Positions 9,419 through 18,750 of a stretch of DNA of 34,737 nt are shown one piece after another. The position numbers were made by a program, and so were the translations under genes. A model generated the notes under the pieces. That model saw nothing but the letters and a program-made list of their open reading frames with translations. It ran no database searches and had not been told where the DNA came from. Where the stretch lies: positions 1 to 34,737 of the forward strand of contig NZ_CAHOYM010000018.1 of assembly GCF_903679515.1 (NCBI RefSeq), read 5' to 3'. Each line of letters starts with the position of its first letter. Position 1 is the first letter of the stretch. Source of the stretch: Bartonella gabonensis (GTDB taxonomy: Bacteria; Pseudomonadota; Alphaproteobacteria; Rhizobiales; Rhizobiaceae).

Positions 9419-9488
9419 GAATATTAGATAACATGAATAAAGAATATAATTATAGATCTAAAACATTAAAGAACGTATTATAATCCTT

Positions 9489-9968
9489 ATGGCTGTTATT
9501 AATATAAATGAAGTTATGACACATCTTTTGCCTGGACAAACAATAGCAGGCTTAGATTTAGGAACAAAAACGATTGGAATTGCGATTTCTGATATGGGGC
9601 TGACTGTTTCAAATCCGCGTCCTGTGCTCCAGCGAAAAAAATTTACAGAAGATGCCCACACACTTGTTAAAATTTTTGATCATGAAAATGTAGGCGTCAT
9701 TATCATTGGCTTACCTCTGAACATGAATGGAAGCAGTGGCTCTCGTGTTCAAGCAACCAAAGCTTTTGTGAGCAATATGAAAGGGCATACAAAAATTCCA
9801 TTTGTTTTTTGGGACGAACGCTTATCAACAATTGCCGCAGAGCGTTCTCTTTTAGAAATGAATGTATCACGTGCTAAAAGAGCAAGCAGAATTGATTCGG
9901 CAGCCGCTGCTTTTATATTGCAAGGAGTTCTCAATAGAATTCAAAACTTTCATCATATGGAAGGATAG
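9489..9968 (+). CDS. ruvX: Putative pre-16S rRNA nuclease / Holliday junction resolvase-like YqgF (RuvX)
   Basis: A 159-residue RNase H-fold protein of the YqgF family. The first acidic motif is in [17 protein letters not shown], with [15 protein letters not shown] following. The second motif [19 protein letters not shown] is near residue 75, and the third, [19 protein letters not shown], is near 112, with the C-terminal [15 protein letters not shown] helix. All catalytic acids are present. In E. coli the protein matures the 5' end of 16S rRNA; a Holliday-junction role is older and less certain. Its last 16 bases overlap the end of the convergent AidB-like gene. Confidence 0.92.
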   Translation: MAVININEVMTHLLPGQTIAGLDLGTKTIGIAISDMGLTVSNPRPVLQRKKFTEDAHTLVKIFDHENVGVIIIGLPLNMNGSSGSRVQATKAFVSNMKGHTKIPFVFWDERLSTIAAERSLLEMNVSRAKRASRIDSAAAAFILQGVLNRIQNFHHMEG

Positions 9969-11572
9969 AGAACATTGAGCAAATGCCCTGCATTATAGCG
10001 CGCAATGAGCATCCCGTAGGAAGATCTCCATTGTCCCCCAAGGCGGCTTTCCATATAGGCATTTGCAACATGTTCTATATCCGTAGAACGTAATGATGCG
10101 GCTGCGGCTGCATAGGCTACTTGTTCAACAAAAAACCTTCCTGCACCTTCATTTGCCGCGGCCATATCACCGGCAGACTTAATAATTTCAATGGCTCGTG
10201 GTCCTGCTGGGCCAATATCAAGAGCAATTTTTTCTAACAATTTCTGAAACAATCCTGGTGCTTTTTCAGCAATAAGAATGGCATCCCTTACCAATTGATT
10301 ACCAGAACTATTTCTCACAATTCGCGCAGGACCATTATGCAACATTTGTGATAATGGATTATTCTCTATAAAGCTTTCGATACCAACTTGTGCAATAATT
10401 TCACCAATAATAGGCACAACCAATTGGCTGACGTGATAAGCAATAATAGGTGTCATAATGCGAGCAAAAGCTGCTTCAGAACGGTCATTTGCTGCATTGT
10501 CAAAGGCTCGCGCTAAACGCAAAACCAATGCTTGTGAAGCAGCAACATCTAATGCAATATCTGCAAAAATACGTTCTGTCAGTGGTGGTAAAGGTTGATT
10601 TGGCATTTTTTTTCGAAAAAAATCTATGCCAAATTGAAGGGCAGCTCGTAAAACACCTGACGATATGACAGATTGATCAAAACGCATCATGGTCTCGATA
10701 TCTTTAATAACTTTAAGGCCTTCTCCAGCATTTCCCAAAAGCCAGCCATAACTGCCTTGAAAATCAACAACTCCCTCTGGTGATAAAAGTTCTCCAGAAC
10801 GCTGAATTAAATGACGAATCGATATCAATCCATTTAATGCACCATTTTCCTGTATACGTGGAACAAAAAAACAACTTAAATGACCATTTAAATCTGCACT
10901 AACAAGATATCCATCAGCTGTAGGATTAATAACATTAGTTTTTACAACATTTAAACGATACAGATCACGTTCCATGTTTTCATCGAAAGAAATTTTCTTA
11001 ACACTTGGAAAATTGAAAGCGTATTGTTCAATGTCATCAAAGGCACACGTCAAAGAAGCGGATTTTTTATGATGAATAGGCTTTGATGAAGAATCATATT
11101 GGCGTGATAAAAGGGCATTTTGCCATTTTTTGAAGAGCCTACTATCACTAATTAAGACAGCAATCGCCGCACTCGTTATAATAACCTCATTCAAATGCCC
11201 TGTTTCTAATCCAGCAGATAAAGCTAAACGAATCGCACGCGCTTGATAGCGTACCCCATTTTCTGAGCTTGTATTTTCCCAAAGCGAGGTAACCAATCCC
11301 GCTTGTCTAGAATATTGTTGAAGGTCTTGATAGGAAGAATGTCTTTCTAATTTTTCTGTCCGCTGTCCCCATTCATCGTTGTAACACAATAAAGGCTTAT
11401 AATGATTCGCTGAGCAAGAAAGCTTCCATGCTTCTCGACTCGCAGCAAAATCCCCTATTTCTTCAAAGCTTGCTAATAAAGATTTAGGCAAAGTAGAGGC
11501 CATACGAAACATAAGCGTATCGCTAAGAAATGTATTTTTTCGACGAGCATTTTGCGCAGAGACAGCACTCAT
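9953..11572 (-). CDS. Degenerate AidB / acyl-CoA dehydrogenase-like protein
   Basis: A 539-residue protein that aligns by eye with E. coli AidB. Matching stretches include an N-terminal [12 protein letters not shown] region, [56 protein letters not shown], and [13 protein letters not shown]. Key dehydrogenase motifs are missing. The AidB MTEKQGGSD flavin/substrate motif is replaced near residues 170-180 by [10 protein letters not shown]. The IWEGSGNI motif is replaced near residue 420 by IVRNSSGNQ. The frame is intact and full length, so the gene is probably kept under selection for a non-enzymatic role. AidB binds DNA and responds to alkylation; that link is an inference here. It ends inside ruvX by 16 bases. 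Confidence 0.75.
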   Translation of the reverse strand: MSAVSAQNARRKNTFLSDTLMFRMASTLPKSLLASFEEIGDFAASREAWKLSCSANHYKPLLCYNDEWGQRTEKLERHSSYQDLQQYSRQAGLVTSLWENTSSENGVRYQARAIRLALSAGLETGHLNEVIITSAAIAVLISDSRLFKKWQNALLSRQYDSSSKPIHHKKSASLTCAFDDIEQYAFNFPSVKKISFDENMERDLYRLNVVKTNVINPTADGYLVSADLNGHLSCFFVPRIQENGALNGLISIRHLIQRSGELLSPEGVVDFQGSYGWLLGNAGEGLKVIKDIETMMRFDQSVISSGVLRAALQFGIDFFRKKMPNQPLPPLTERIFADIALDVAASQALVLRLARAFDNAANDRSEAAFARIMTPIIAYHVSQLVVPIIGEIIAQVGIESFIENNPLSQMLHNGPARIVRNSSGNQLVRDAILIAEKAPGLFQKLLEKIALDIGPAGPRAIEIIKSAGDMAAANEGAGRFFVEQVAYAAAAASLRSTDIEHVANAYMESRLGGQWRSSYGMLIARYNAGHLLNVLYPSI

Positions 11573-11697
11573 GAGTCTATTCCTATATTCAAATTATTCA
11601 TATCATGGACTATTTGTCTTTTTAGAGTTAAAAAACATTTATCATATTCAAACAAATGCTTGTTGAATCTGTTTAGAGAGAGATAAAGAAGAATGCT

Positions 11698-12663
11698 ATG
11701 ATTCAAGATAATTTTTTTCCACTTTTCCCTCATGAACATCTTTTAGCTATTAAAGATCTGAGTGTACAAGATCTTAATACATTGCTTGATCGTGCAGAAG
11801 CAAACATTATCCTTTCTAACAAAATTGATAAAACAAAATCTATTTTGCGCGGACGAACTCAAATTAATCTCTTTTTTGAAGCTTCTACGCGAACACAATC
11901 TTCTTTTGAATTAGCTGGTAAAAGGCTGGGAGCAGACGTGATGAATATCGCGATCGGCAACTCATCTGTAAAAAAAGGGGAAACCTTACTTGATACAGCC
12001 GCAACGCTTAATGCGATGAAGCCAGATATACTGGTTTTTCGCCATAGCAGTGCGGGAGCAACAGCTTTATTAGCGCAAAAAGTTGATTGTTGTGTCATTA
12101 ATGCAGGTGATGGTGCTCATGAACATCCAACCCAAGCTTTATTAGATGCTCTCACCATTAAAAGAGCAAAAGGTCGTATTGAAGGATTAACGGTTGCCAT
12201 TTGCGGAGATATCTTGCACTCACGTGTTGCACGTTCTAATATCCTTAGTCTTAATGCTTTGGGTGCTCGTGTTCGTGCTGTTGCCCCTTCAACACTCTTA
12301 CCCACCGAAATTAATCATATGAGTGTTGAGGTTTTTAACACCATGAAAGAAGGTCTTAAAGATGCTGACGTTATCATGATGTTACGCTTACAGCATGAAC
12401 GGATGACAGGCTCTTTTATTCCCTCTACGCGTGAATATTTTTATTATTTTGGCTTGCATAAAGAAAATTTAGCCTATGCTAAAAACAATTGCATTATTTT
12501 GCATCCTGGTCCCATAAACCGTGGTGTAGAGATTGCATCAGACATCGCTGATGGTCCACAAAGTATGATTCATACACAAGTAGAAATGGGCATTGCAGTG
12601 CGTATGGCGGTTATGGAGATTTTATTAGATTCACGCTTGAAAATCAATGGAGAAAAAAAATGA
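11698..12663 (+). CDS. pyrB: Aspartate carbamoyltransferase catalytic subunit
   Basis: A 321-residue enzyme that joins carbamoyl phosphate and aspartate in pyrimidine synthesis. The carbamoyl-phosphate motif STRT is at residues 63-66 in [57 protein letters not shown], and [12 protein letters not shown] follow. Length is typical of a catalytic chain. There is no pyrI regulatory chain in the window. It overlaps the start of the adjacent pyrC-like gene by 4 bases. That pairing is typical of ATCase of the type that assembles with a dihydroorotase-like partner. Confidence 0.95.
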   Translation: MIQDNFFPLFPHEHLLAIKDLSVQDLNTLLDRAEANIILSNKIDKTKSILRGRTQINLFFEASTRTQSSFELAGKRLGADVMNIAIGNSSVKKGETLLDTAATLNAMKPDILVFRHSSAGATALLAQKVDCCVINAGDGAHEHPTQALLDALTIKRAKGRIEGLTVAICGDILHSRVARSNILSLNALGARVRAVAPSTLLPTEINHMSVEVFNTMKEGLKDADVIMMLRLQHERMTGSFIPSTREYFYYFGLHKENLAYAKNNCIILHPGPINRGVEIASDIADGPQSMIHTQVEMGIAVRMAVMEILLDSRLKINGEKK

Positions 12664-13961
12664 TAAAACCAATTGTTTTTCAAAAGGCTCGTATTATTGA
12701 TCCTTCACGCGCAATCGATGAAATTGGAACAGTTATTGTTGAAAATGGACGGATCATAGCCGCTGGAAAAGAAGCTTTGAATCAGGGGACACCAGCAGGA
12801 GCAAAAGTTATTAATGCACAAAACAAAGCAATTCTTCCTGGACTTGTTGATGCGCGTGTTTTTGTTGGAGAACCAGGAAATGAAAATTGTGAAACAATTG
12901 CATCTGCAAGTCAAGCAGCCGCAGCAGGTGGTATTACTTCCTTTCTTATGATGCCAGACACGCATCCAGTTATTGATAATGTTGCTCTCGTTCAATTTAT
13001 TAAGCGCACAGCAGGGGAAATGTCATCAGTCAATATTTACCCCGTTGCGGCAATCACACAAGGTTTTAACGGACAAGAAATAACCGAATTTGGTTTACTC
13101 AAGGATGCAGGAGCCGTTGCTTTTAGTGAAGGGAAAAAAACACTTCAAAATTCATCTGTTATGCGACGTGCAATGACTTATGCACGCGATTTTGATGTCC
13201 CATTGATACACGAAACGCAAGATAAAGACCTTACAGAACACGGCGTAATGAATGAAGGATTGCTCGCCAGTTGGCTTGGTCTTTCTGGCATCCCCCGTGA
13301 AGCAGAAGTTATTCCACTTGAAAGAGATCTGCGCTTAGCAGTATTAACGCAAACACGCTATCATGCTGCTCAGATATCGACAGCACTCTCTGCTGATTCC
13401 CTTCGCTTAAGCAAGCAACGCAGTGAAAAAATTTCAGCTGGTGTATCGATTAATCATTTATCTCTCAACGAAAATGACATTGGCCAATATCAAACTTCTT
13501 TCCGTCTCATGCCCCCATTGCGTACAGAAGAAGACCGTATAGCAATGATTGAAGCAATAAAAGATGGGACGATAGATGTTATTGTCTCTTCCCATGATCC
13601 TCAGGGTATCGATACAAAACATTTACCATTCAATGATGCAGCAGCTGGCGCTATTGGTATGGAGACCTTATTGAGTGCAGCTTTGCGTCTTTATCATAAT
13701 GAGAGCCTATCTCTTCTACGGATAACTGAACTTTTATCAACGACACCTGCAAAGCTCTTTGGACTCAATGCAGGAACACTGAAGAAAGATGCTTATGCAG
13801 ACCTTATTGTGGTTGATCTTGAAGAACCATGGGTTGTTTCGACAGAGAATCTCTATTCACGTTCAAAAAACACCCCCTTTGAGAATGCACGTTTTCAAGG
13901 ACGTGTCCTCCAAACCTTTGTGAAAGGGAAATCCGTTTTTAAACTTGATCAACAGACTTAA
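12660..13961 (+). CDS. pyrC: Dihydroorotase-like PyrC, probably non-catalytic (PyrX type)
   Basis: A 433-residue amidohydrolase of the class I dihydroorotase family, translationally coupled to pyrB (ATGA). The fold motifs are present: [41 protein letters not shown], and [16 protein letters not shown]. The metal site is not. The usual HxHxR after LVDx is R66-V-F68-V-G70. The fourth-position metal His in YHxxHxST is Q238. The catalytic Asp of the DHAPH motif is replaced by Ser in SHDPQ (311-315). It therefore probably does not hydrolyse dihydroorotate and instead acts as a structural partner of PyrB, as shown for PyrX-type proteins in pseudomonads. An active PyrC should be encoded elsewhere. 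Confidence 0.9.
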   Translation: MIKPIVFQKARIIDPSRAIDEIGTVIVENGRIIAAGKEALNQGTPAGAKVINAQNKAILPGLVDARVFVGEPGNENCETIASASQAAAAGGITSFLMMPDTHPVIDNVALVQFIKRTAGEMSSVNIYPVAAITQGFNGQEITEFGLLKDAGAVAFSEGKKTLQNSSVMRRAMTYARDFDVPLIHETQDKDLTEHGVMNEGLLASWLGLSGIPREAEVIPLERDLRLAVLTQTRYHAAQISTALSADSLRLSKQRSEKISAGVSINHLSLNENDIGQYQTSFRLMPPLRTEEDRIAMIEAIKDGTIDVIVSSHDPQGIDTKHLPFNDAAAGAIGMETLLSAALRLYHNESLSLLRITELLSTTPAKLFGLNAGTLKKDAYADLIVVDLEEPWVVSTENLYSRSKNTPFENARFQGRVLQTFVKGKSVFKLDQQT

Positions 13962-13974
13962 ACGAGATTCTTTA

Positions 13975-14607
13975 ATGAATGAAGCAGAAATATTTTTTCG
14001 GTCCATTCCATGGTTTATTTTCCTTGTATCTTATCTCATGGGCTCGATCCCATTTGGACTTCTTTTTACGAAATTGGCCAAACTTAGCGATATAAGAACA
14101 ATCGGTTCCGGCAATATTGGAGCAACAAATGTTTTACGAACAGGCAATAAAAAAGTTGCTGCTCTAACACTTCTTTGTGATATGTTGAAAGGAGCTATTG
14201 TTGTTTTCGTTATAAAGTTCTTTAGTGATCCGCTAAACAATAGTATCCTTGTTTCTATAGCGGGTTTTTTTGCTTTCTTAGGACATCTTTTTCCCGTATG
14301 GCTTAAATTTAAAGGAGGAAAAGGTGTTGCTACCTATCTAGGGGTTTGCTTAGGAGTCTATTGGCCTGCAGCAATTATTTTTATTACTGTATGGAGTGCG
14401 ATTTTTTTCCTCATGCGTTATTCTTCACTATCTGCGCTTGTTGCAGTTACGATCACACCGATATTTGTTTTTTATTTTTCCAATTCTTATTTCTGTTATA
14501 TGCTGATCGCAATGAGCGTATTTGTATTTATAAAACACTCTGCAAATATTAGTAGATTATTAATTGGGGAAGAAAATAAGATTGGTACGCAAAAAAGAGA
14601 TCAATAA
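13975..14607 (+). CDS. plsY: Acyl-phosphate glycerol-3-phosphate acyltransferase PlsY
   Basis: A 210-residue inner-membrane enzyme that acylates glycerol-3-phosphate from acyl-phosphate, the first membrane step of phospholipid synthesis. It shows the three PlsY loops: [10 protein letters not shown], then [30 protein letters not shown] near residues 42-71, and [18 protein letters not shown] near residue 105. Several membrane segments separate them. I start at the ATG at 13975 with ACGAGA about 8 bases upstream; the frame is open further into pyrC. The gene lies 13 bases after pyrC, and dprA starts within its last codons. Confidence 0.93.
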   Translation: MNEAEIFFRSIPWFIFLVSYLMGSIPFGLLFTKLAKLSDIRTIGSGNIGATNVLRTGNKKVAALTLLCDMLKGAIVVFVIKFFSDPLNNSILVSIAGFFAFLGHLFPVWLKFKGGKGVATYLGVCLGVYWPAAIIFITVWSAIFFLMRYSSLSALVAVTITPIFVFYFSNSYFCYMLIAMSVFVFIKHSANISRLLIGEENKIGTQKRDQ

Positions 14608-15796
14608 AGAAATCCTGCTTACTGATCGTCAACGTCTAAGCTGGTTACGGTTATTGCGCAGTGAAAATATTGGAGCCGTTAGTTTTCGCAATCTCATTGA
14701 CCATTATAAAACAGCAGAAAATGCTCTAACAGCACTGCCAGAGCTTAGTAGAAAAGGAGGCGGTTCTGCATCTATTAAAATAGCAAGCTTAGAAGATGCA
14801 GAAAAAGAAATACAAGAAGCTGAAAGATTAGGTGTTCGGTTTATCGGTATGGGAGAACCAGATTATCCGGCTTTTCTGAAAGTTACAGAAGCCTCGCCGC
14901 CGCTTATTGCTATTAAAGGTAATGTTTCAATTTTTCAAAAAACATCTATTGGAATTATAGGCTCTCGAAATGCTTCAGCTGCTGGAAAAAAGCTTACGGC
15001 TCAATTTGCGCATTTTCTCGGAGAAGCAGATTTTGTAATAATTTCTGGGCTTGCTCGTGGAATTGATAGCATTGCACATCAAGCAAGTTTAAAAACAGGA
15101 ACTGTTGCAGTTATGGCTGGCGGAATTGATCATATCTATCCTCCTGAAAATAAAAAGTTGTATGAAGATATTATAGCCAACGGTGGAGCCATCATCAGCG
15201 AAATGCCCATCTCTTGGAAGCCGCGTGCTATCGATTTTCCGAGAAGAAACCGTATTATTGCGGCTCTATCACTTGGTCTTTTGGTTGTGGAGGCTGCTCT
15301 GCGCTCAGGATCCTTAATTACCGCACGTCAAGCAGCTGAAATGGGACGACTCATTTTTGCCATTCCCGGTTCTCCACTTGATCCAAGATCTGTTGGTACA
15401 AACAATCTCATCAAGGACGGTGCTCTACTCACTACGCATCCTTCTGACATTATAGAAACACTTACGCCATTAATTTCACCGCCTCCAAATTCCCAACTCA
15501 ATTTTTTTGAGGAACCATCCTCTTTACAACTTGAAAAGGAGAATTTTAATTCAGAAGACGAAAAAAATTATCATCCCTCTTTAACAGGTGATGATGCAGC
15601 ACGTGCAGCAGTTCTCAGTGCTCTTTCAACAACGCCAATCGACATCGATACACTCAGTACCCACTCTGGTGTTTCACTCCCAAATCTCTACCTCTTATTG
15701 ATAGAACTCGAGCTTGCTGGAAAGCTTATTCGACACTCTGGTGGTTATGTGTCATTGTCGAATCTTGATCTTCCCCAAGAACTTCAGCACTATTAA
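14582..15796 (+). CDS. dprA: DNA-processing protein DprA
   Basis: About 404 residues. DprA loads RecA on incoming single-stranded DNA during transformation. Parts in order: an N-terminal helix-hairpin-like region ([18 protein letters not shown]), the Rossmann core with [101 protein letters not shown], then a C-terminal winged-helix-like segment. No ATG is available. The TTG at 14582 is 9 bases after GGGGAAG, and an earlier TTG at 14564 has no ribosome site. The start overlaps plsY. Its last 71 bases overlap a small antisense gene. Confidence 0.92.
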   Translation: MVRKKEINKEILLTDRQRLSWLRLLRSENIGAVSFRNLIDHYKTAENALTALPELSRKGGGSASIKIASLEDAEKEIQEAERLGVRFIGMGEPDYPAFLKVTEASPPLIAIKGNVSIFQKTSIGIIGSRNASAAGKKLTAQFAHFLGEADFVIISGLARGIDSIAHQASLKTGTVAVMAGGIDHIYPPENKKLYEDIIANGGAIISEMPISWKPRAIDFPRRNRIIAALSLGLLVVEAALRSGSLITARQAAEMGRLIFAIPGSPLDPRSVGTNNLIKDGALLTTHPSDIIETLTPLISPPPNSQLNFFEEPSSLQLEKENFNSEDEKNYHPSLTGDDAARAAVLSALSTTPIDIDTLSTHSGVSLPNLYLLLIELELAGKLIRHSGGYVSLSNLDLPQELQHY

Positions 15797-15932
15797 TAAT
15801 GCTTTGCCCTTCCTTGGCAACCATATCCAAAAGCAATGCTAAAAGCGGACTATGCGCCTGACGCGCCATCTGATTCATTTGCTTTGACATGTCTGTAATA
15901 TATTGGATAACTTTCAAATGATTTATAAACAT
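15726..15932 (-). CDS. Small hypothetical protein overlapping dprA
   Basis: A 68-residue protein with an amphipathic helical stretch MARQAHSPLLALLLDMVAKEG and an acidic C-terminus. The LLALLLDMVAKE pattern resembles small conserved alphaproteobacterial proteins of unknown role, from memory and not checked. A purine-rich AGGATAGAGG site precedes the ATG, which favours real translation. No signal peptide or membrane segment is clear. It is convergent with dprA and overlaps its last 71 bases, so coding status deserves a check. An internal ATG gives a shorter form starting MSKQMNQM. Confidence 0.6.
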   Translation of the reverse strand: MFINHLKVIQYITDMSKQMNQMARQAHSPLLALLLDMVAKEGQSIINSAEVLGEDQDSTMTHNHQSVE

Positions 15933-16197
15933 AATCCTCTATCCTTGAGCATTTCCCCTCCTACCTCTCAATAGACGTTATCTTAGTATTTCGCCGTACG
16001 TTTTTGTAATAACAGTAGAAAATAAATCGTGTAATTCTATATAGGGTGCGTTTTAATAATAACAATTACAAGTTGTACAATATTCATGTTTTTTATATGG
16101 CTAATATTTTTTTATGTGTTCTTAAGCAATTGCTATTAGCTATTCGCGTGAAAGGTGTTTATAAAAAAGTTTTTTATTTCAATATTCGGGTAAAATT

Positions 16198-18747
16198 ATG
16201 AATATCGTTATCGTTGAATCTCCAGCAAAAGCAAAAACAATTAATAAATATCTTGGGTCTCAATACAAAGTTGTTGCATCATTTGGACATGTTCGTGATT
16301 TGCCTGCAAAAGATGGCTCTGTTTTACCGGATCAAGATTTTTCGATGAAATGGGATATAGATTCTACGGCTGCTAAACGTTTAAATGAAATAGCAAAAGC
16401 CGTTAAGGAAGCCGATAGCCTTATCTTAGCAACAGACCCTGATCGCGAAGGAGAAGCTATTTCATGGCATATTCTGGATGTTCTTCGTCAAAAAAAAGTT
16501 TTAAAAGATAAACCTATTAAGAGAGTTGTCTTTAATGCCATCACTAAAAAGTCTGTACTTGATGCTATGAACAATCCACGTGATATTGATATATCACTTG
16601 TCGATGCTTATCTTGCACGTCGTGCTCTCGATTATCTCGTTGGTTTTACACTTTCACCTGTTTTATGGCGTAAACTCCCTGGTGCACGCTCGGCTGGACG
16701 CGTTCAGTCGGTTGCTTTGCGTATTATTTGTGACCGTGAATCAGAAATAGAACATTTTATCAAAGAAGATTATTGGACCATTACAACACAATTAAAAACC
16801 ATCCGAAATAATCATTTCCAAGCCAGATTGACAATGTTTAATCAAAGAAAGATTGGCAAACTTGATATTCAATCTCAAGAACAAGCCGATCAAATTCGTC
16901 TTATGTTGGAGAAGGCCCAATATCATACACTTAGTGTTGAAGCCAAACCTACAAAGAGAAATCCTTTTCCTCCTTTTACAACCTCTACACTACAACAAGC
17001 AGCTTCCTCAAAATTAGGCTTTTCAGCTTCTCGCACGATGCAAATTGCCCAAAAGCTTTATGAAGGAATTGAAATTAACGGTGAAATGGCAGGACTTATT
17101 ACTTATATGCGTACCGATGGTGTGCAAATAGCGCCAGAAGCCATTGATGCTGCAAGAAAAGTAATTCATGAATCTTTTGGAAAGGACTATATTCCTGAAA
17201 AACCGCGTTTTTATTCAACAAAGGCAAAAAATGCACAGGAAGCGCATGAAGCAATCCGCCCAACAGATTTTCAACGGTCTCCCAACCAAGTTCGCAATTT
17301 TCTCGACAGTGATCAGGCAAAACTCTATGAGCTGATATGGAAGCGCGCTATTGCCAGCCAAATGTGCTCTGCTGAAATTGAACGTACAACCGTTGAAATT
17401 GAAGCCCAGCAGGGAGACAACCGTGCAAATTTACGAGCAACAGGATCTGTTGTTCATTTTGATGGATTTATTTCCGTTTATACGGATCAACGAGACGAAG
17501 AAAATGAAACAACACGTTTGCCGCAAATAAACACGGGTGAAGCACTTACAAAAGAAAAAGTTGAATCTGTTCAACACACTACAGAGCCCCCTTCCCGATA
17601 TTCTGAAGCTTCATTAATTAAAAAGCTTGAAGAGTTAGGAATTGGTCGTCCTTCAACTTATGCCTCTACATTGGCGACATTGTGTGATCGTGGATATATT
17701 GTCATTGATAAGCGGAAACTCATTCCTGATGCTAAGGGACGTATTGTTACAGCTTTTCTTGAAAATTTCTTTAATCGCTATGTAGAATATGGTTTTACAG
17801 CAGATCTTGAAGAAAAGCTGGATCTTATCTCTGATGGCAAACTTTCTTGGAAAGATGTATTACGCGATTTTTGGGATGGATTTAATGCATCTATTAGCAA
17901 TATCCAAGAACTTCGTATTGCCAATGTCCTTGATGCTTTAAATATAACATTAGCACCTCTCGCCTTTCCTGAACGCGAAGACGGAAGTGATATACGTTCC
18001 TGTCCTCTCTGTAAAAATGGCCAATTATCATTAAAACTTGGTCGTTATGGTGCTTTTGTTGGCTGTTCCAATTATCCTGAATGTAAATACACACGCCAAC
18101 TTGGTACAGATACAGAAGAAGAGAATAAAGCTGTACACAATGACGAACCTGTTATACTTGGGATTGATCCTGAAACAGGAAAAGATATCTCTCTTCGTAA
18201 TGGCCGTTTTGGTCCCTATATTCAACTAGGTGAAAGTAAAGAAGTCAAACGTGCAGGACTACCAAAAGAATGGCAGGCAGAAAATGTAACCCTTGAAAAA
18301 GCCTTGGCTTTACTCTCCCTTCCACGTGAAATTGGTATTCATCCTGAAACTGGCAAAATGATCACGGCGACAATTGGACGATATGGTCCCTACCTTAGTC
18401 ATAATGGAAAATCTGCGCGCCTTTTTCATGCTGATGAAGTTTTTGATATTGGTATCAATCGTGCTGTTACAGTATTGGCAGAACAACAAGATAATAAAAC
18501 CAAGCAAAGCAGAACAACATCTGCAGCATTGGCAACATTAGGGGAGCATCCCGAAGGAGGAACTGTTACTGTGCGCAATGGACGTTATGGTCCTTATGTC
18601 AATTGGGGTAAAATTAATGCAACATTGCCAAAAGATAAAGATCCCATTAGAGTAACACTTCCAGAGGCATTAGAACTTATATCGGCTAAAGCGTCGAGTA
18701 AAAAAACAATTTCTAAAAGAGCTTCTTCCAAAACAAAAGAGACATAA
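16198..18747 (+). CDS. topA: DNA topoisomerase I
   Basis: An 849-residue type IA topoisomerase that relaxes negative supercoils. The Toprim domain starts at residue 1 with IVIVESPAKAKTINKYLG and TDPDREGEAISWH. The catalytic Tyr303 is in GLITYMRTDG. RSAGRVQSVALR and GIGRPSTYASTL are also present. The C-terminal part has one tetracysteine zinc ribbon (CPLC...CSNYPEC) and three or more GRYGPY repeats (topoisomerase C-terminal repeats), ending in a Lys/Ser-rich tail. This C-terminal set is typical of alphaproteobacteria. rnr starts 3 bases after the stop, so the two are co-transcribed. Confidence 0.96.
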   Translation: MNIVIVESPAKAKTINKYLGSQYKVVASFGHVRDLPAKDGSVLPDQDFSMKWDIDSTAAKRLNEIAKAVKEADSLILATDPDREGEAISWHILDVLRQKKVLKDKPIKRVVFNAITKKSVLDAMNNPRDIDISLVDAYLARRALDYLVGFTLSPVLWRKLPGARSAGRVQSVALRIICDRESEIEHFIKEDYWTITTQLKTIRNNHFQARLTMFNQRKIGKLDIQSQEQADQIRLMLEKAQYHTLSVEAKPTKRNPFPPFTTSTLQQAASSKLGFSASRTMQIAQKLYEGIEINGEMAGLITYMRTDGVQIAPEAIDAARKVIHESFGKDYIPEKPRFYSTKAKNAQEAHEAIRPTDFQRSPNQVRNFLDSDQAKLYELIWKRAIASQMCSAEIERTTVEIEAQQGDNRANLRATGSVVHFDGFISVYTDQRDEENETTRLPQINTGEALTKEKVESVQHTTEPPSRYSEASLIKKLEELGIGRPSTYASTLATLCDRGYIVIDKRKLIPDAKGRIVTAFLENFFNRYVEYGFTADLEEKLDLISDGKLSWKDVLRDFWDGFNASISNIQELRIANVLDALNITLAPLAFPEREDGSDIRSCPLCKNGQLSLKLGRYGAFVGCSNYPECKYTRQLGTDTEEENKAVHNDEPVILGIDPETGKDISLRNGRFGPYIQLGESKEVKRAGLPKEWQAENVTLEKALALLSLPREIGIHPETGKMITATIGRYGPYLSHNGKSARLFHADEVFDIGINRAVTVLAEQQDNKTKQSRTTSAALATLGEHPEGGTVTVRNGRYGPYVNWGKINATLPKDKDPIRVTLPEALELISAKASSKKTISKRASSKTKET

Positions 18748-18750
18748 ATT

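Noticed and set aside
12705-12995. Minus-strand ORF inside pyrC, and similar long antisense frames in livH, topA, rnr and accC
   Set aside because: They mirror strongly supported genes, lack start signals and have unnatural composition.
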